64,000 bases of DNA from contig JASANC010004030.1 in assembly GCA_030248135.1 (NCBI GenBank), positions 1 to 64,000 on the forward strand, in the 5' to 3' direction. Positions 41,801-52,407 of this stretch are shown one piece after another (position 1 is the first letter of the stretch; each line of letters begins with the position of its first letter). The notes under the pieces are model-generated. The model was not told where the DNA came from. It did no database searches and saw only the letters and a program-made list of their open reading frames with translations. Source of the stretch: Theristus sp. LFF4_11. Its lineage: Eukaryota; Nematoda; Chromadorea; Monhysterida; Xyalidae. The position numbers and the translations under genes were made by a program.

Positions 41801-44800
41801 TACGTTATAGGTCTACAATGGAGTTGTGCGATATATTGTTAAACAATTGGAGCGGGGATGTTGGTTAATACCACATCACACGACCGTTTTTCAGATACCC
41901 GATAACATGGCCACATGTTAAAACTTGCGTGCTGAGCTAAACTAACGTGTTAAACTTGCGTCTGTCAGTTGCCCGCAACGTGATCGCGAAATCATGGTAC
42001 GTGTTTTCGATACGATGATTTGAAGAGTGGGCTCTCGCCATGTGGCAGATAGCATAGCTGGTTGAACCTGAAAGTAAGTGTCTTGGGGGGGGGGGGCGAC
42101 CGGGTCGACAGGGGTTGCCGACTTAGCTACAGCAAACAGGAATTTTTGAACACAGTCAAATTTTGGTAATTTTCTAAAGAGGAACAACTAAGAACGGTTC
42201 AATATTCAAGTACACGTCGAAAATTGTCCTGTTTTACTGTTGAAAATGCAACTTTCCCTCTATGAAATGGACATAATTTCAATAAAACACGATTTTCGCT
42301 CTTATAGTTTTCCGGATCGTTCTGAAAATAGTCTAGATGAACTCAGCTCGACGAGACGCTTCGAACAAACCTAACTTGTAAAAAAAATTTAAAAAAAAAA
42401 TTTTTTTTTTTTTAATTTAAAAAAAAATCCGGATTTTTTTTCCCCTAACCCTAGTACTGAGTACTGTCACACTGTCACAAAGCAAACACATAGGGACACG
42501 CACACACAATCAGTAACAAAATGCGGTATGTGGATATTGGTGTGCTTGCGGGTTTTTTTGCGACTTGCTGAAGCGAAGCGAAATGAAACACCAATGTGCG
42601 CTCTCCAGCGTGATATGACGCAATCACAAATGTGTATTGTGACATTGTCTCTCGAGAATTTCTTCCGCTGCTCGGGCGGTGTAGTAGCACTATTAAACTA
42701 CCTAGCCTTTATAAAACTGGTCCCTTGGGTGGGGACTGCCCGCACCGATGTGAACCAAAGCCTCGCGCTCACCACTTGACGTCCGATTTCGCCGGTGACC
42801 CGCCGACAACGAAGCGACGCTTGCCACAGGCGCAGCAGTGTTTCGCAATCAGGCCGTAGCACTGCGCACCAATGTCCGTGCACAGCCATTGGTCGTGTGC
42901 ACGCTCCAGTGCACTCTGTTGCACACTGGTCGCGATGAGCAACGAACGATTGCAACTGCGAATGGTGCGGTGGTTAGGGGGATAAAGACACTGGACACAC
43001 GACACCTTTTCAATGTATGACACATTTTTTTCAAACGTGTCCCACTGAAATGACGTCATGTGCCGCAAAACATGCGCTTGTCGTTCACAGCAAACGAGAC
43101 TTTTCGTTTAGCCGATTATTTCTTCCCGTAAAAACAAATGGTGAATGTCGAATCAGTCACTCCAAACTGAAATTTTAGCGCCTGTACTTTGACAAACGGG
43201 CGTTTTTAAAGCAAATGACGTCATTTTAGTCCGGACACGTTTGAATAAATCCATAATATACATATCCAATCCAGCTAGCTGATTGGTTGGTAGTCACGTG
43301 ATGGTGATGCATGCATTCTGTGCAAACCATAAACTCCGACGCTTCAAAGCAATTCATGCACAGAATGCATGAATCGACCAGTCAGCTAGTTGGATATGAT
43401 GTTGAGTTACAGAATGTAGACAGCAGACACGATGAAGACACCATGATGATGTTAGTGATACATGGCGCATGATCTATCTGATCTGAAAAGGCACATAATC
43501 TAGGAAATCGCGTGCGAATTCCACACACGGGCGTTTTACACTTTATGGGTGCGATGAACACCTTTCAGGCATCGAAAATTCTGACCTCTGAAAAGCTGGT
43601 GAGTATGGCAAAAATCAAAAGTCGAAATGGCAAAACAATCACGAAATTTGCAATTCGGCAATTCAGCACGCCAAAATGAATTCGCGCCAGTTTGAAAATT
43701 TCGCTTTTTACCATCACAAGAGAAAACAAACGAACCGACAACAATTAGCGAACAGACGATGGTGTTCCTCGTGTACCTCATCAACGACATCTTTCACTTG
43801 CTGAAATCAGGTTCTGCTTTAGGTCGCTTTGAGCAACTAATTGCGTTGTCCTCAAGAATAAACTCACTCACTGGCACTCAGGTGGTTCGAGAGTGGCACA
43901 TCACTGATGAGGCCAACCCTCTTTTGTATCTGACCCACATAATTTGGCTGTGATTCGCCGGACCGGTGAACCTAACTGCTAGACAAAATCAAACACAAAA
44001 CCGAACCAAAACTACCCACCAACCTGCGGTACATTTCCAACGATCATGGCGATTTGTGCGGTGACCAACTTGAACAGCCGAGAGAACGCCTCTGCCTGAC
44101 GTCGCGTGGGCGCGTCATTCGGCGGCGCTGGCGGCGACGACGGAGAAAATGGCACTTGATCATCGGTGTTTGAATTTGGCGCCAAATTTGAACGCTGTTG
44201 TTGTTGTTGTTGTTGTTGTTGGAGGCCGCTGCAATACAGACTACGGTATTTCAAAATTTATTCAATGAAATTTTCTAAGACTCCATTTCAAACCTGCGTG
44301 CAGGTCATCCAGATTGGCTCGTCACCCGATTTTCAACAGAAACCCACAGCCGGCCTTGAAAATCAGGCGACCATTCCAAAATTGAGACATTGTAAATCAC
44401 CTGAACGCAGCTTCGAAACAAGGTCTACTATTTTTTTAGACAAACTAACGACGTAGACTGTCGCTGATCCAGCCCGAGCGCATCATGCAACGGCATCGGC
44501 TGCCCGTTTAGTGCTGACTCGAGTGACGATCTTAGTGGCTCGAGTTTCATCTGGAGAGGCGAGCGTCGAGTCGTTGGCGTGCTTTGGCCTGAGCATATAA
44601 ACTCAGGCGCTCAAGTTGCTGTCTGATGATGGAGCACTTTTTGAAAGCTTTTTAGGAATGTTGCACGCACAGAACACACATCACTCGCGCACACCAAAAC
44701 TGTCAAGAGTGATAGCGGTATGTGTGAGCGCTTTGTTTCGTGACAAACGATGCAACAACGTCCCAAAAAAACCACTTGAGTGACGGATGTGTGGTCCACT

Positions 44801-45797
44801 CATCACGCTAGAACTGTCCAACCAAATAGCAGCCAACAGCACTCAGTCACAAACCAACTGAAATTCCGATTCCACAAGAAAATCACAATGAAACCGTCAG
44901 CCAACCATTCTGTCGGCCCGCCTCCTCCACATCACCAGCATCGGAGTTCACTTTCGGCTCGTTTTCTCGCTCGTCGACACCAACCGCCAGCGGAGTGGCC
45001 ACAGTTCCACCACTGGCCCTCGGCGAATGACTGCCAACCGGTGGGCCGTGTCGTTGTTTGGCCTGAAGTTTTTTCGTTGTGAGCTTGAGAACGATCGAAC
45101 GAATAAAACAATCCAAAACCGTATACTACTTTTGTTCGGTTCTCTTTACTGTGGTTTGACTAGGTGTGCAGAACAAAGTACGCCTGGCCACACAAGCGTA
45201 TGGTCCGCACACAGCTCGCGGCCGCGCCAGTGTGTTTGTGTCTGTGTGTGTGTGCCAGTGCGTTTGTGTGCCTGCAACCTGCGAAACTCCGACCAACCGA
45301 CAAGAACTGTCGCTCCTGCGGTGACATCTGGTGCTGCAGTTGCTGCTGCAAGCCGCGTGTCCGCTTCGTAGGGGTGTGCCACCTTGCGGCGGCGACCGGC
45401 GATCGAGCGGCAGGCTGCGAGCCACGTCGCGGCGTCTTTCCGCCGACGTTCATCGTCCTTTGGTGCGACGTGCGAGGCGTCGACGGATCATCGTCGGGCA
45501 GCGCCGGATCCGGTTCGTTCGTGTTCGCCAGCAGCAGACCGGCGTGCTGGTGGTCTTCTGGAAAAGAGATTGTGCTTTTATTTATCACCGCTCGTGGCCT
45601 GGTGATAGTACGTTAGACTACAGTCTGTGCGCTCGGGGGATCGAGCCCCGCCGAGCGGTGTACAGGCACTTAATGACAGACGAAAAACTCGATGGGCGCC
45701 CTACTCAATGGCGTTCTGTACGCTTCTCTGGGTTAGCCCTGGCTAAAAGCATCGCCCTAAGATCCCAACAACAACAACATACAACATACAACAACAT

Positions 45798-45828
<31 letters not shown>

Positions 45829-48800
45829 CGACCACTGCTTGAGAGCGCATCCATCATCACTCATCATGAAGGAGGACAAAAACAGAAAAAGTTCCCGTAA
45901 AAACCGGTTTTTCCCATGCCGTCTCAACCGCTGACCATTATAATCGACGGCCTTTCGTTTCCGCTGACTCCTCGTCGCCATGGTCATCTCCTCGATCTCC
46001 TTGTCGTCAAAGACGTTCTCTTCCGGGTCACCACACGATCCCTCGTAGCCGCGGTCGCCACACCGCCTGTGAACGAGAAAAAATGCGTGTTTTGTTGGCC
46101 CACTATGAACTGGAACTGGAAAATCCTAGACCGTCCAATCGATGGATGGTGTTTCCTGATGGCGGAAGGTGGAAGAGCAATAATAAAATCTGAGTGCATT
46201 GATTTGGTGCCAGCTTCAGTAACCAAGTCTTGTTTCAACTCAAAAAGTGTACTCTGTTAGCGTTATCACACAGTAATGTTGTGGCGCAAGCACAGCCACA
46301 AATGTGCACACGCGTGTACCGATGTAATGTCGCGCGTGTTTGTTTGTGGCTATTACTCTTGTCGATAAAATCTTCAATCCTGAATTTAAGAGACACAGAG
46401 AGATTAGGCGGGCGGGCGAGGCTGTGCTAGTTAGAAGCCAGCGTTACTCCAAAACTAAGACATCATCATCACACGATGACACGGAAAACTCGATGGACAC
46501 ACAACATGACGGCGTTCTGTGCGCTTCTCTGCGTTAGCCCTGGCTAAAAACCTCGCCTACAATCCGCCACAACAACAACAACAATCCATCTCACGACCAA
46601 CCACTCCGGATCCTGTTCGATCTGCTTCGCCAACGACTTCAGTTTCTGCTTCGACAAATCGTCCGCGATCGAGAGACGTCGCCATTTCTGGCACGACTCG
46701 CATTTCGCCCACAGCGGCCCGTCCTCGTTTTGCTCCACTGAAGAAGCGTCAGAATCATTCGAATAACGGACTGGCCCTATAGGCTATAGCTAGCAGCTGG
46801 CTTTTCGAGTGGCCTTAAATGGCTAGTCTAACCAGTTCGATGCATAGATTGCATGCTAGCATGCTAGCATGTTTGACTCTGCTTTTTTGCGGTGTGTAAG
46901 TTGTCAATGCGTTTGTTTTGCAACATTGTAGACAAAGTGGACGGTATTCAGATTACGACTATTAAAGAGAACAAATTACCCGACACTCTTCAACTTCAGA
47001 CCACAATTTTCATTGGACAAATTACCACGTTCACGGTCTTCAGACCAGAAAATTCCCAAAAAACCCATCGAACCCTGCATCATATCGAGCGCGTATGTTT
47101 CCACGGAGCTCTGCACTTTCGCCAGCAGATTCGCGTAATTTCGATCAGTGTTGAAATCTTGCTTCTCAATCGACGGAGTGAGATGATCAGCCTGAAAATA
47201 CGAGTTTTTTGTAAAATCCTGTCATCACGTCACGTGGCGACCACCAGCCAATCAGCTAATTGTATATGTTATATAATTAGACTGTACTCAACCAAGCTGA
47301 CCTCCAGCACAGCGACGACCGAATGGAGCGTTTTGTTCAGCGATCCGTCCGGATCATCCGCCCGCCTCTTGGCGTCATTGAACGGCGCATACGCGCGAAT
47401 CAGACGACCGTGGAAATAGATGCACGTGCCCCATTCGCGCACACGAACGTGCCCTTGGAAGCTGTCAATAAGGCGCTTTTCTTGAGATTGAGACTTTCAA
47501 AAAAATCGTAATTGCGTCAAGTTCCGGCGCCAGTAGCGACCCCGCAAACTGATCCGAAGAATCACTAATCTTGATAGCGCCAGGTACAATGTAAACAAAT
47601 TACACTCTTTATTCACTGATAACCATCTGACTCGGCTGGCTGATTGGCTGTGTATCGAGCTTGGAGGACCAATCAGCGGGTTAAAATTAAAAAAAGCAGC
47701 CAATTAACCGACTGTCAGCCATTTACTATAACCATGGAACCTCTGTAAACCGCTCCATTCCAACCTGTCCGTCGGGTCCGGCGACAAACCAATGTGCAAG
47801 ATCAGCTCCTTGCTCGAGCCTCCTGGCTCCTCCGGATTGTTTGTGTCCTTCTTCGGGCGATACGTCGTCTTGCGAACGTTCTTCAACGTGGCCGCGATCG
47901 GGCGACAGCGTACCTTCTTTCCGACCAGGTGGATGTTGGTGTGCGGCTGTCGGTAGAGGATGCCGATGTAGTGGCGCAGTGATTGCCTGGAAAATATCGG
48001 TTGGGAAAATGAGTCATGGAATTGAACTGTCTGAAAATTTGATCGTGTCATGATGGTCAGCTGTTTCACTGTTTTACTTAGTCTGTATTGGCATGCTGCG
48101 TTTGGAATTTTGTTGTCAATCGTTCTGACTTGAATAGTCCCTCGACTCTCCTCTCCCTCATTTATGTCTCAGGTACCAGTCTTCAACCGGCCTGCTGGCA
48201 AGTTTCATATAAGCGGAACTCAGTTCTCCGATTCTCATTTAGAGTGTGGGCGCAAAATATTTTGACGGTAGACAAATAATGCACAAGGCGTTGTTTTACT
48301 GCATTCAACTGCTGCAGATCGCCAAACAACAAAACTTGAAAAAAAACACTTCTTGCAAACAAATCCAAAATAAACAATAAAAATGACAAAAAACGACGTA
48401 CACATGTCGAAGATCGCGCTCCGGATCAGCCAGCTTATACTTGATGTCCGAACTCCTTCGATCGATCTCCAAGCCCAACGTTCCTTTCGGATCGTCGAAC
48501 ACATGCGCGCTGCCGATTTGGTAGATGTAGAGCATCACGGCGGTGCCGTCGCCGTCGTTCGACAGAATCCCGCATTTCTTGTTCACGTAATCCTTCATTG
48601 TCGCTATTAATTCCGCTTCGCTCGCGAATGGCGAGTACTGGAGGATCTTTTGCAGTGAGGCTGCAAGAAGAAAAAACATCAAATTGCTAAGCGGTGGTGC
48701 ATTATAGCGTTTCAAAGAGTTTGTGGGTCCATGTTTGTAGATTATACACCTCAAAACGTAAATTTTTAATTTGAATCAGCTCGCTGATTGGTTACATATT

Positions 48801-51135
48801 GAGTTTTGGACAGAGAAATCCATTTGTAGCCAATCAGTTGTTTCGTATTCCCGCCAAATGCAAATCTCTTGCGCGCATCGACCAACGTCCAATTTTAGAC
48901 CACAATTACACTCAAAAGTCAATGTTAAATTCGAGTGCGCTTACTGGCTGCATTTTCAGTTCGGGCGCGCCGATTGGACAAAAAATCCATCGGTAGGGTA
49001 ACCAATCAGCTGTTTCGTATTTCTATCAAACTCACATTTCTTGCGCGCATCGACCAACGTCAAAGTTTAGACCTACAATCACGCTCAAAGGTAAATTTTA
49101 AAATCGGGGGCGCTGATTGGCTGCAATTTCATTTCGGGCGCGTCGATTGTATCCAATCAGCCGGTTTCGTCTTCCCGCCAAACGCACCTTTCCTGCGCGC
49201 ATCGACCAACGTCCACGTGTCTCGCGCATAAGTCAGGTGGGGTACCACCGCCTCCTGTAGCGTCTCAGCGTCGTGCATCGTCTTGCTGAGCAACGCCACT
49301 GATGCGGTGCCGGCGCCTCTGCTGTGCGACTCGCGTGTGATCACCAGTGACTCGCTGGAAACGGGGCGGAGCCAGTTTGGGACGTTTTGGATATTGGAGG
49401 ATTTGGTGGACAGATGGTTTGTTTATGTCGCTTCACGTCTGGCTGGTTTCTGCTAAAAGCTACAGTGATCTGTTTGGGATACAGCGATGCCTGCACAAGA
49501 ATGCATGCGGTGCACGTGACCACGACCACCAACCAATCAGCTGACTCCCTATAATTTATTGAGTTGTTGTTGTTCATGGCCCAAATCGGAAAGGTAGTGA
49601 CGCAATTTGGCCGATCGAGCGGGCTCGGTCGGGTGCGGACGCGATGTGGGAGCTGCGTCTATATTTGTTTAGAGTTCGACTGCATATCTGTGCCAGTGCG
49701 TATTTGTGTGACTGTCCTGTACACGGTCTCTGTGACTGCACCAGAAGCTTCGTACAAGTACACAGTCTGCAGACAAGGACTTCATCTTCGAGGAAAAACT
49801 ACAAATCAAAGCGTACACCGCACTAACGTCGCAATCCGTTGGCTGCCCGTCTTGAATCCGCTGCCCCACATGCCGATCGGCTTCTGTCCGGTGGCCTCGT
49901 CTGGTTTTTTGTCCGAGAAACCGAGACTGAAAAACAATACAAAAAACCAAGGGACTGGTAACGAAACGTGAAATCGTTGTTGCTGGAGAGGATTGACAAG
50001 AAAGACAAAGACACTGTAACGGTCGCCGTGAAGTGAAATGAAAAAGCTTGTCGTGTATGCGCCAATGCGGTACACAATTGCACTACTACTGTGTGTCGCC
50101 GTCGCAGCTGAATCTTCTGCGAACAGTAAAATTTGCAAAACCCTCTTCACTCCGCCGTGGTGGGCAATGGCGACCACCCAATAAACAACAACGGTGGGCT
50201 TTCATTTGAGCCACCAATCAGCACAACGCTGCGACGACTTTTGAGCGGACCCACACTTTGTAACCGTACCTTCCTTATGCGCCTGCCTGGCACGTTCCAA
50301 TGTACCGAATAAAACAGAGAGAGAGAGCAGAACACATAGTTGTTCCAGGGGGGCTTGGCTTGACCGTAGTCTAACTTCAAAATTTTGACCGCCCCCACCA
50401 ACAATTTTTCAGTTATCTATCTATCTGGAAAACTTGCTCCAGCTATCTATATCGCCCCCAAAACCCCCCGGCTCTGGAACAACTCTGGCAGAACAGAACA
50501 ACAAAATAACCCCTGACCAGAACATGTCGTACAGCGCGGCGCCTGTCATGCCGACGCCGTCGTCCTCCAACACCAGCGCCTCCGTCTGTCGACTCCCGAC
50601 GCCGAGTTTCAAGACGTCGATCACGAGATTCTTCGATCGCGCGTCCGAATCGACGGCATTATCTGGGAGAAAAGGACAAAAATGAAAACGGGGAACGTGC
50701 AGTGCACGGAGGAACACCGTTTTTTCATTTGATTTGCGCATTTCATTCCACTCTTTAGAAATCAGGTGCGACAGAGTTTAGGTCATGTTGTAAGGTATAG
50801 GTATAATTGCTGTGATAACTGTGCTTGTGAGTGAACGTAATTCATCTCACTCATCCAGCACTTTTTGGAGTTAGCTGGTTCTTCTGGTTTTGTTTTCGGA
50901 ACCGCTCGAACTCGAATCCGACTCATTTCTTGTGTCGCTTTGCAAACATCAATTCCGCAACAAGAGGAAATGCTGGGGATGATGAAAATGAAACGAAATC
51001 AAAATCAAAGTCAAAACAATGGGAGTGGGTCACAAAAACGCACCTATCAATTCGGCGATAGCAGAGAAAGGCCACCGCGCGTGTACCTGCGAATGACCGG
51101 TGAGAAATTTCGGGGCCACGCGCAACGGCGGTATG
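38840..51135 (-). CDS. MORC: MORC-family CW-type zinc-finger GHKL ATPase (at least 22 exons; extreme 5' end uncertain)
   Basis: A GHKL-ATPase chromatin protein; MORCs clamp DNA and act in silencing, and their CW finger reads histone H3K4 methylation. Exons: 51135-51044, 50662-50518, 49926-49828, 49354-49188, 48660-48402, 47986-47765, 47461-47302, 47191-47065, 46737-46602, 46066-45936, 45557-45298, 45062-about 44985, 44550-44450, 44228-44024, 43800-43736, 43587-43542, about 43005-42773, 41315-41030, 40730-40614, 40104-39985, 39589-39440, 38986-38840. The total is about 1,100 residues. ATPase motifs: ARWPFSAIAELIDNA, LVLEDDGVGMT, LGFSDK, PIGMWGSGFKTGS. Then the S5-like region (SLRHYIGILYRQPHTNIHL), CW finger (GPLWAKCESCQKWRR, then DPEWRCGD...CGDPEE), a Cys-rich segment, and coiled coils (KELKQLHRMLQAINRYVDKL). 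The start may be the ATG at 51272 in an extended first exon. Position N+3 is VDSDA where MORCs usually have YDP. Confidence 0.9.
41410..42453. mobile_element. Non-autonomous hAT-like element with TAGGGTTAGGGG termini
   Basis: 1,044 bp between perfect 8-bp direct repeats GTACTGAG (41402-41409 and 42454-42461). The inverted ends are TAGGGTTAGGGG and CCCCTAACCCTA, followed by A/T-homopolymer blocks at both sides (41425-41515 and 42375-42440). No transposase ORF is visible. It sits in the MORC intron between exons ending 42773 and starting 41315. The 8-bp duplication suggests hAT; the ends resemble telomere repeats. Confidence 0.88.
43264..43402. mobile_element. CAATCAGCTGATTGG-family MITE, MORC-intron copy
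   Basis: Inverted arms CATATCCAA...CAGCTAGCTGATTGG and CCAGTCAGCTAGTTGGATAT with internal mirrored ATGCATGCATTCTGTGC / GCACAGAATGCATG. The length is about 139 bp. Noncoding. Confidence 0.75.
44196..44222 (-). repeat. Trinucleotide repeat encoding poly-Gln in MORC
   Basis: GTTGTT on the plus strand reads CAACAA in the minus-strand exon 44228-44024 and encodes about eight glutamines after GLQ. The frame is maintained on both sides. Confidence 0.85.
45590..45830 (+). mobile_element. tRNA-derived SINE, copy 4 (best full-length)
   Basis: Head ACCGCTCGTGGCCTGGTGAT, pseudo-anticodon arm CAGACTACAGTCTG-like, B box GATCGAGCC, head closing CCGAGCGGTGT. The body continues with ACTTAATGACAGACG, TCTCTGGGTTAGCCCTGG and AAGATCC, then a long tail of CAACAACAAC mixed with CATACAACAA up to about 45830. 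The unit is about 185 bp without the tail. It lies in a MORC intron, antisense to the gene. Confidence 0.9.
46475..46582 (+). mobile_element. tRNA-derived SINE, copy 5 (5'-truncated)
   Basis: Contains only the body and tail: GAAAACTCGATGG, GGCGTTCTGTGCGCTTCTCT, TTAGCCCTGGCTAAAAACCT, then (CAA)n. The tRNA-like head is missing, as expected from incomplete reverse transcription. It lies in the MORC intron that splits the CW finger. Confidence 0.85.
48850..49216 (-). repeat. Three tandem copies of a MORC exon/intron edge
   Basis: The sequence GCGCGCATCGACCAACGTC (minus: ACGTTGGTCGATGCGCGC, coding LVDAR in the exon 49354-49188) recurs at about 48870, 49045 and 49198. Each is preceded by CTGATTGG...CCAATCAG sequence and a TTTCGTATT/TTTCGTCTT block, giving periods of about 174 and 153 bp. 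Only the copy at 49198 is joined to a full exon. Confidence 0.8.
49559..49667 (-). mobile_element. Short interspersed repeat B with (CAA)n tail, copy 2
   Basis: Nearly the same sequence as 3504-3621 (plus strand: GTTGTTGTTCATGGCCCAA, then TGACGCAATTTGGCCGATCG, to GGGAGCTGCGTC). TTTA stands on both sides (49555-49558 and 49668-49671). The flanks join to CCCTATAATTTAGAGTTCGA, which is the terminal sequence of the palindromic MITE at 1739-1929, so this copy inserted into a relative of that MITE. Confidence 0.75.
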
Positions 51136-52407
51136 CTGCGACACGACGACGGCGACGGCTCTATTTTGGATCCTGGATCTTGGCCTCCTTGTGCTTTTGG
51201 TCGTGTGATTGTGGGACTGTTCGCATTTGCAGAAAAAACCGGCTCACGCTCAAGCTGTTGCTGTTGATGCATGTCGCTCGGTTGGTGATGCTGATTATTG
51301 GCTGTTGTTGCTTCATCATGAACCCGACGTTCCTTGCAATTGATCCATTTTTACATACCGGTATATGTATTATTTGTTTCGTTTGGTATTTTTTGTTCAA
51401 AAATGAATTTCGGTGGTTCGGATTTCGGAATATTCCCGCAATAATAAGACGCCGCAAAATCTTTCGAGGTCGAGCTGATGATTTGCAGTAAAATTTTAAA
51501 TAACAACAAAAAAACAGTTGAACAGAAAAACCTCTTTTGCTTGGTTCTTTTGCTTTGCTTTTTGAGGCAATAAGATTTGAAATTCCTAGTCCTAGGTTGG
51601 TCAAACGTCTAACGAAACATCACATCACACCAACCTGTTTCCATAAAACGTTGGATAACCATTTTAGCCATTTTTGACTTTGGACAGAAATTCCATTCCA
51701 TCATCACCAGACAAGGCCAGCGACAAGCAAGAGTTCTGCGGTCAGTATCATAAAAGTGAGTAAAAAACGCGCTGCTTCATATTTAAAAGTAGGGTGGAAG
51801 AGGTGGTCCGCTTCTTCCTCCGTTGACACAAATAACGGCGCATTCATGAAGCAGTATTTAGTGACCGCGCAGCTGTGTTAAAACATAGCTGCGCGGGCAC
51901 TAAGTACTGCAACATGAATGCGCCTTAAGAAAACAATGCGAAAGTATAGTTGCCGTGTCCTGGATATTTTTAGGCTCCCCCCCTTCATGTAGCGAGGGCA
52001 TTGGTCTGCGGGTCGCTCAGTCGTCCGACCACCCCAACACGGTTCCGACGCTGGACGCTTCCTCGAGGTGGCACCGGCGGCTTCGGTCGCAAACGCCAGC
52101 AACTCGGCTGTCGCCCTCCGGAGCGTTGCGCTCCGGCCAAGAACAACCAACAACAACCACCCCAACACCAAACTACCGCAGTTTTGGTAGCATTGGGTTT
52201 CGGAAATCGCTGAGGGAAGTTTCTAAATGCGAAAAATACGTATTATCGAAGGCACTAGTCGGTCATCCAACGCTTATAGAGCCGGACGTATTAAAAAACC
52301 CTGTCGTACAGGCCAGAATTCTACGCCAGTAAAAGTCAGTGAAACCAACATTTTCTTGCGTTTATGAAAGTACTGAGGATCATCATCATCATTGCCATCA
52401 TACACTA
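51136..52407. other. Intergenic region between divergent MORC and lectin genes
   Basis: Should hold both promoters. It contains the hairpin MITE at 51836-51930 and a short CAA-rich repeat at about 52032-52165 that matches 1060-1165 (GACGCTTCCTCGARGTGG then AACGYCARCAA). The plus ORF 50865-51491 is antisense to MORC and not called. Confidence 0.5.
51836..51930. mobile_element. Hairpin MITE GGCGCATTCATGAAGCAGTA, copy 3 (most perfect)
   Basis: About 42-base arms, GGCGCATTCATGAAGCAGTA plus TTTAGTG and CACTAAGTACTGCAACATGA plus ATGCGCC, face each other across a TGTTAAAACA loop, with CGCGCAGCT/AGCTGCGCG next to the loop. Other members are at 790-860 (decayed right arm) and 31146-31252. A transcript would fold into a long near-perfect hairpin. 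Confidence 0.8.

Noticed and set aside
44883..44985. MORC stop codon at 44883
   Set aside because: The frame runs to TGA there, but a GTTGGT donor at 44984 gives a phase-0 join to the next exon, and further in-frame exons with coiled coil follow down to 38840. An alternative short isoform ending here remains possible.
50865..51491. 208-codon plus-strand ORF
   Set aside because: Antisense to the first MORC exons, with a hydrophobic tail from T-rich DNA and no recognisable family.
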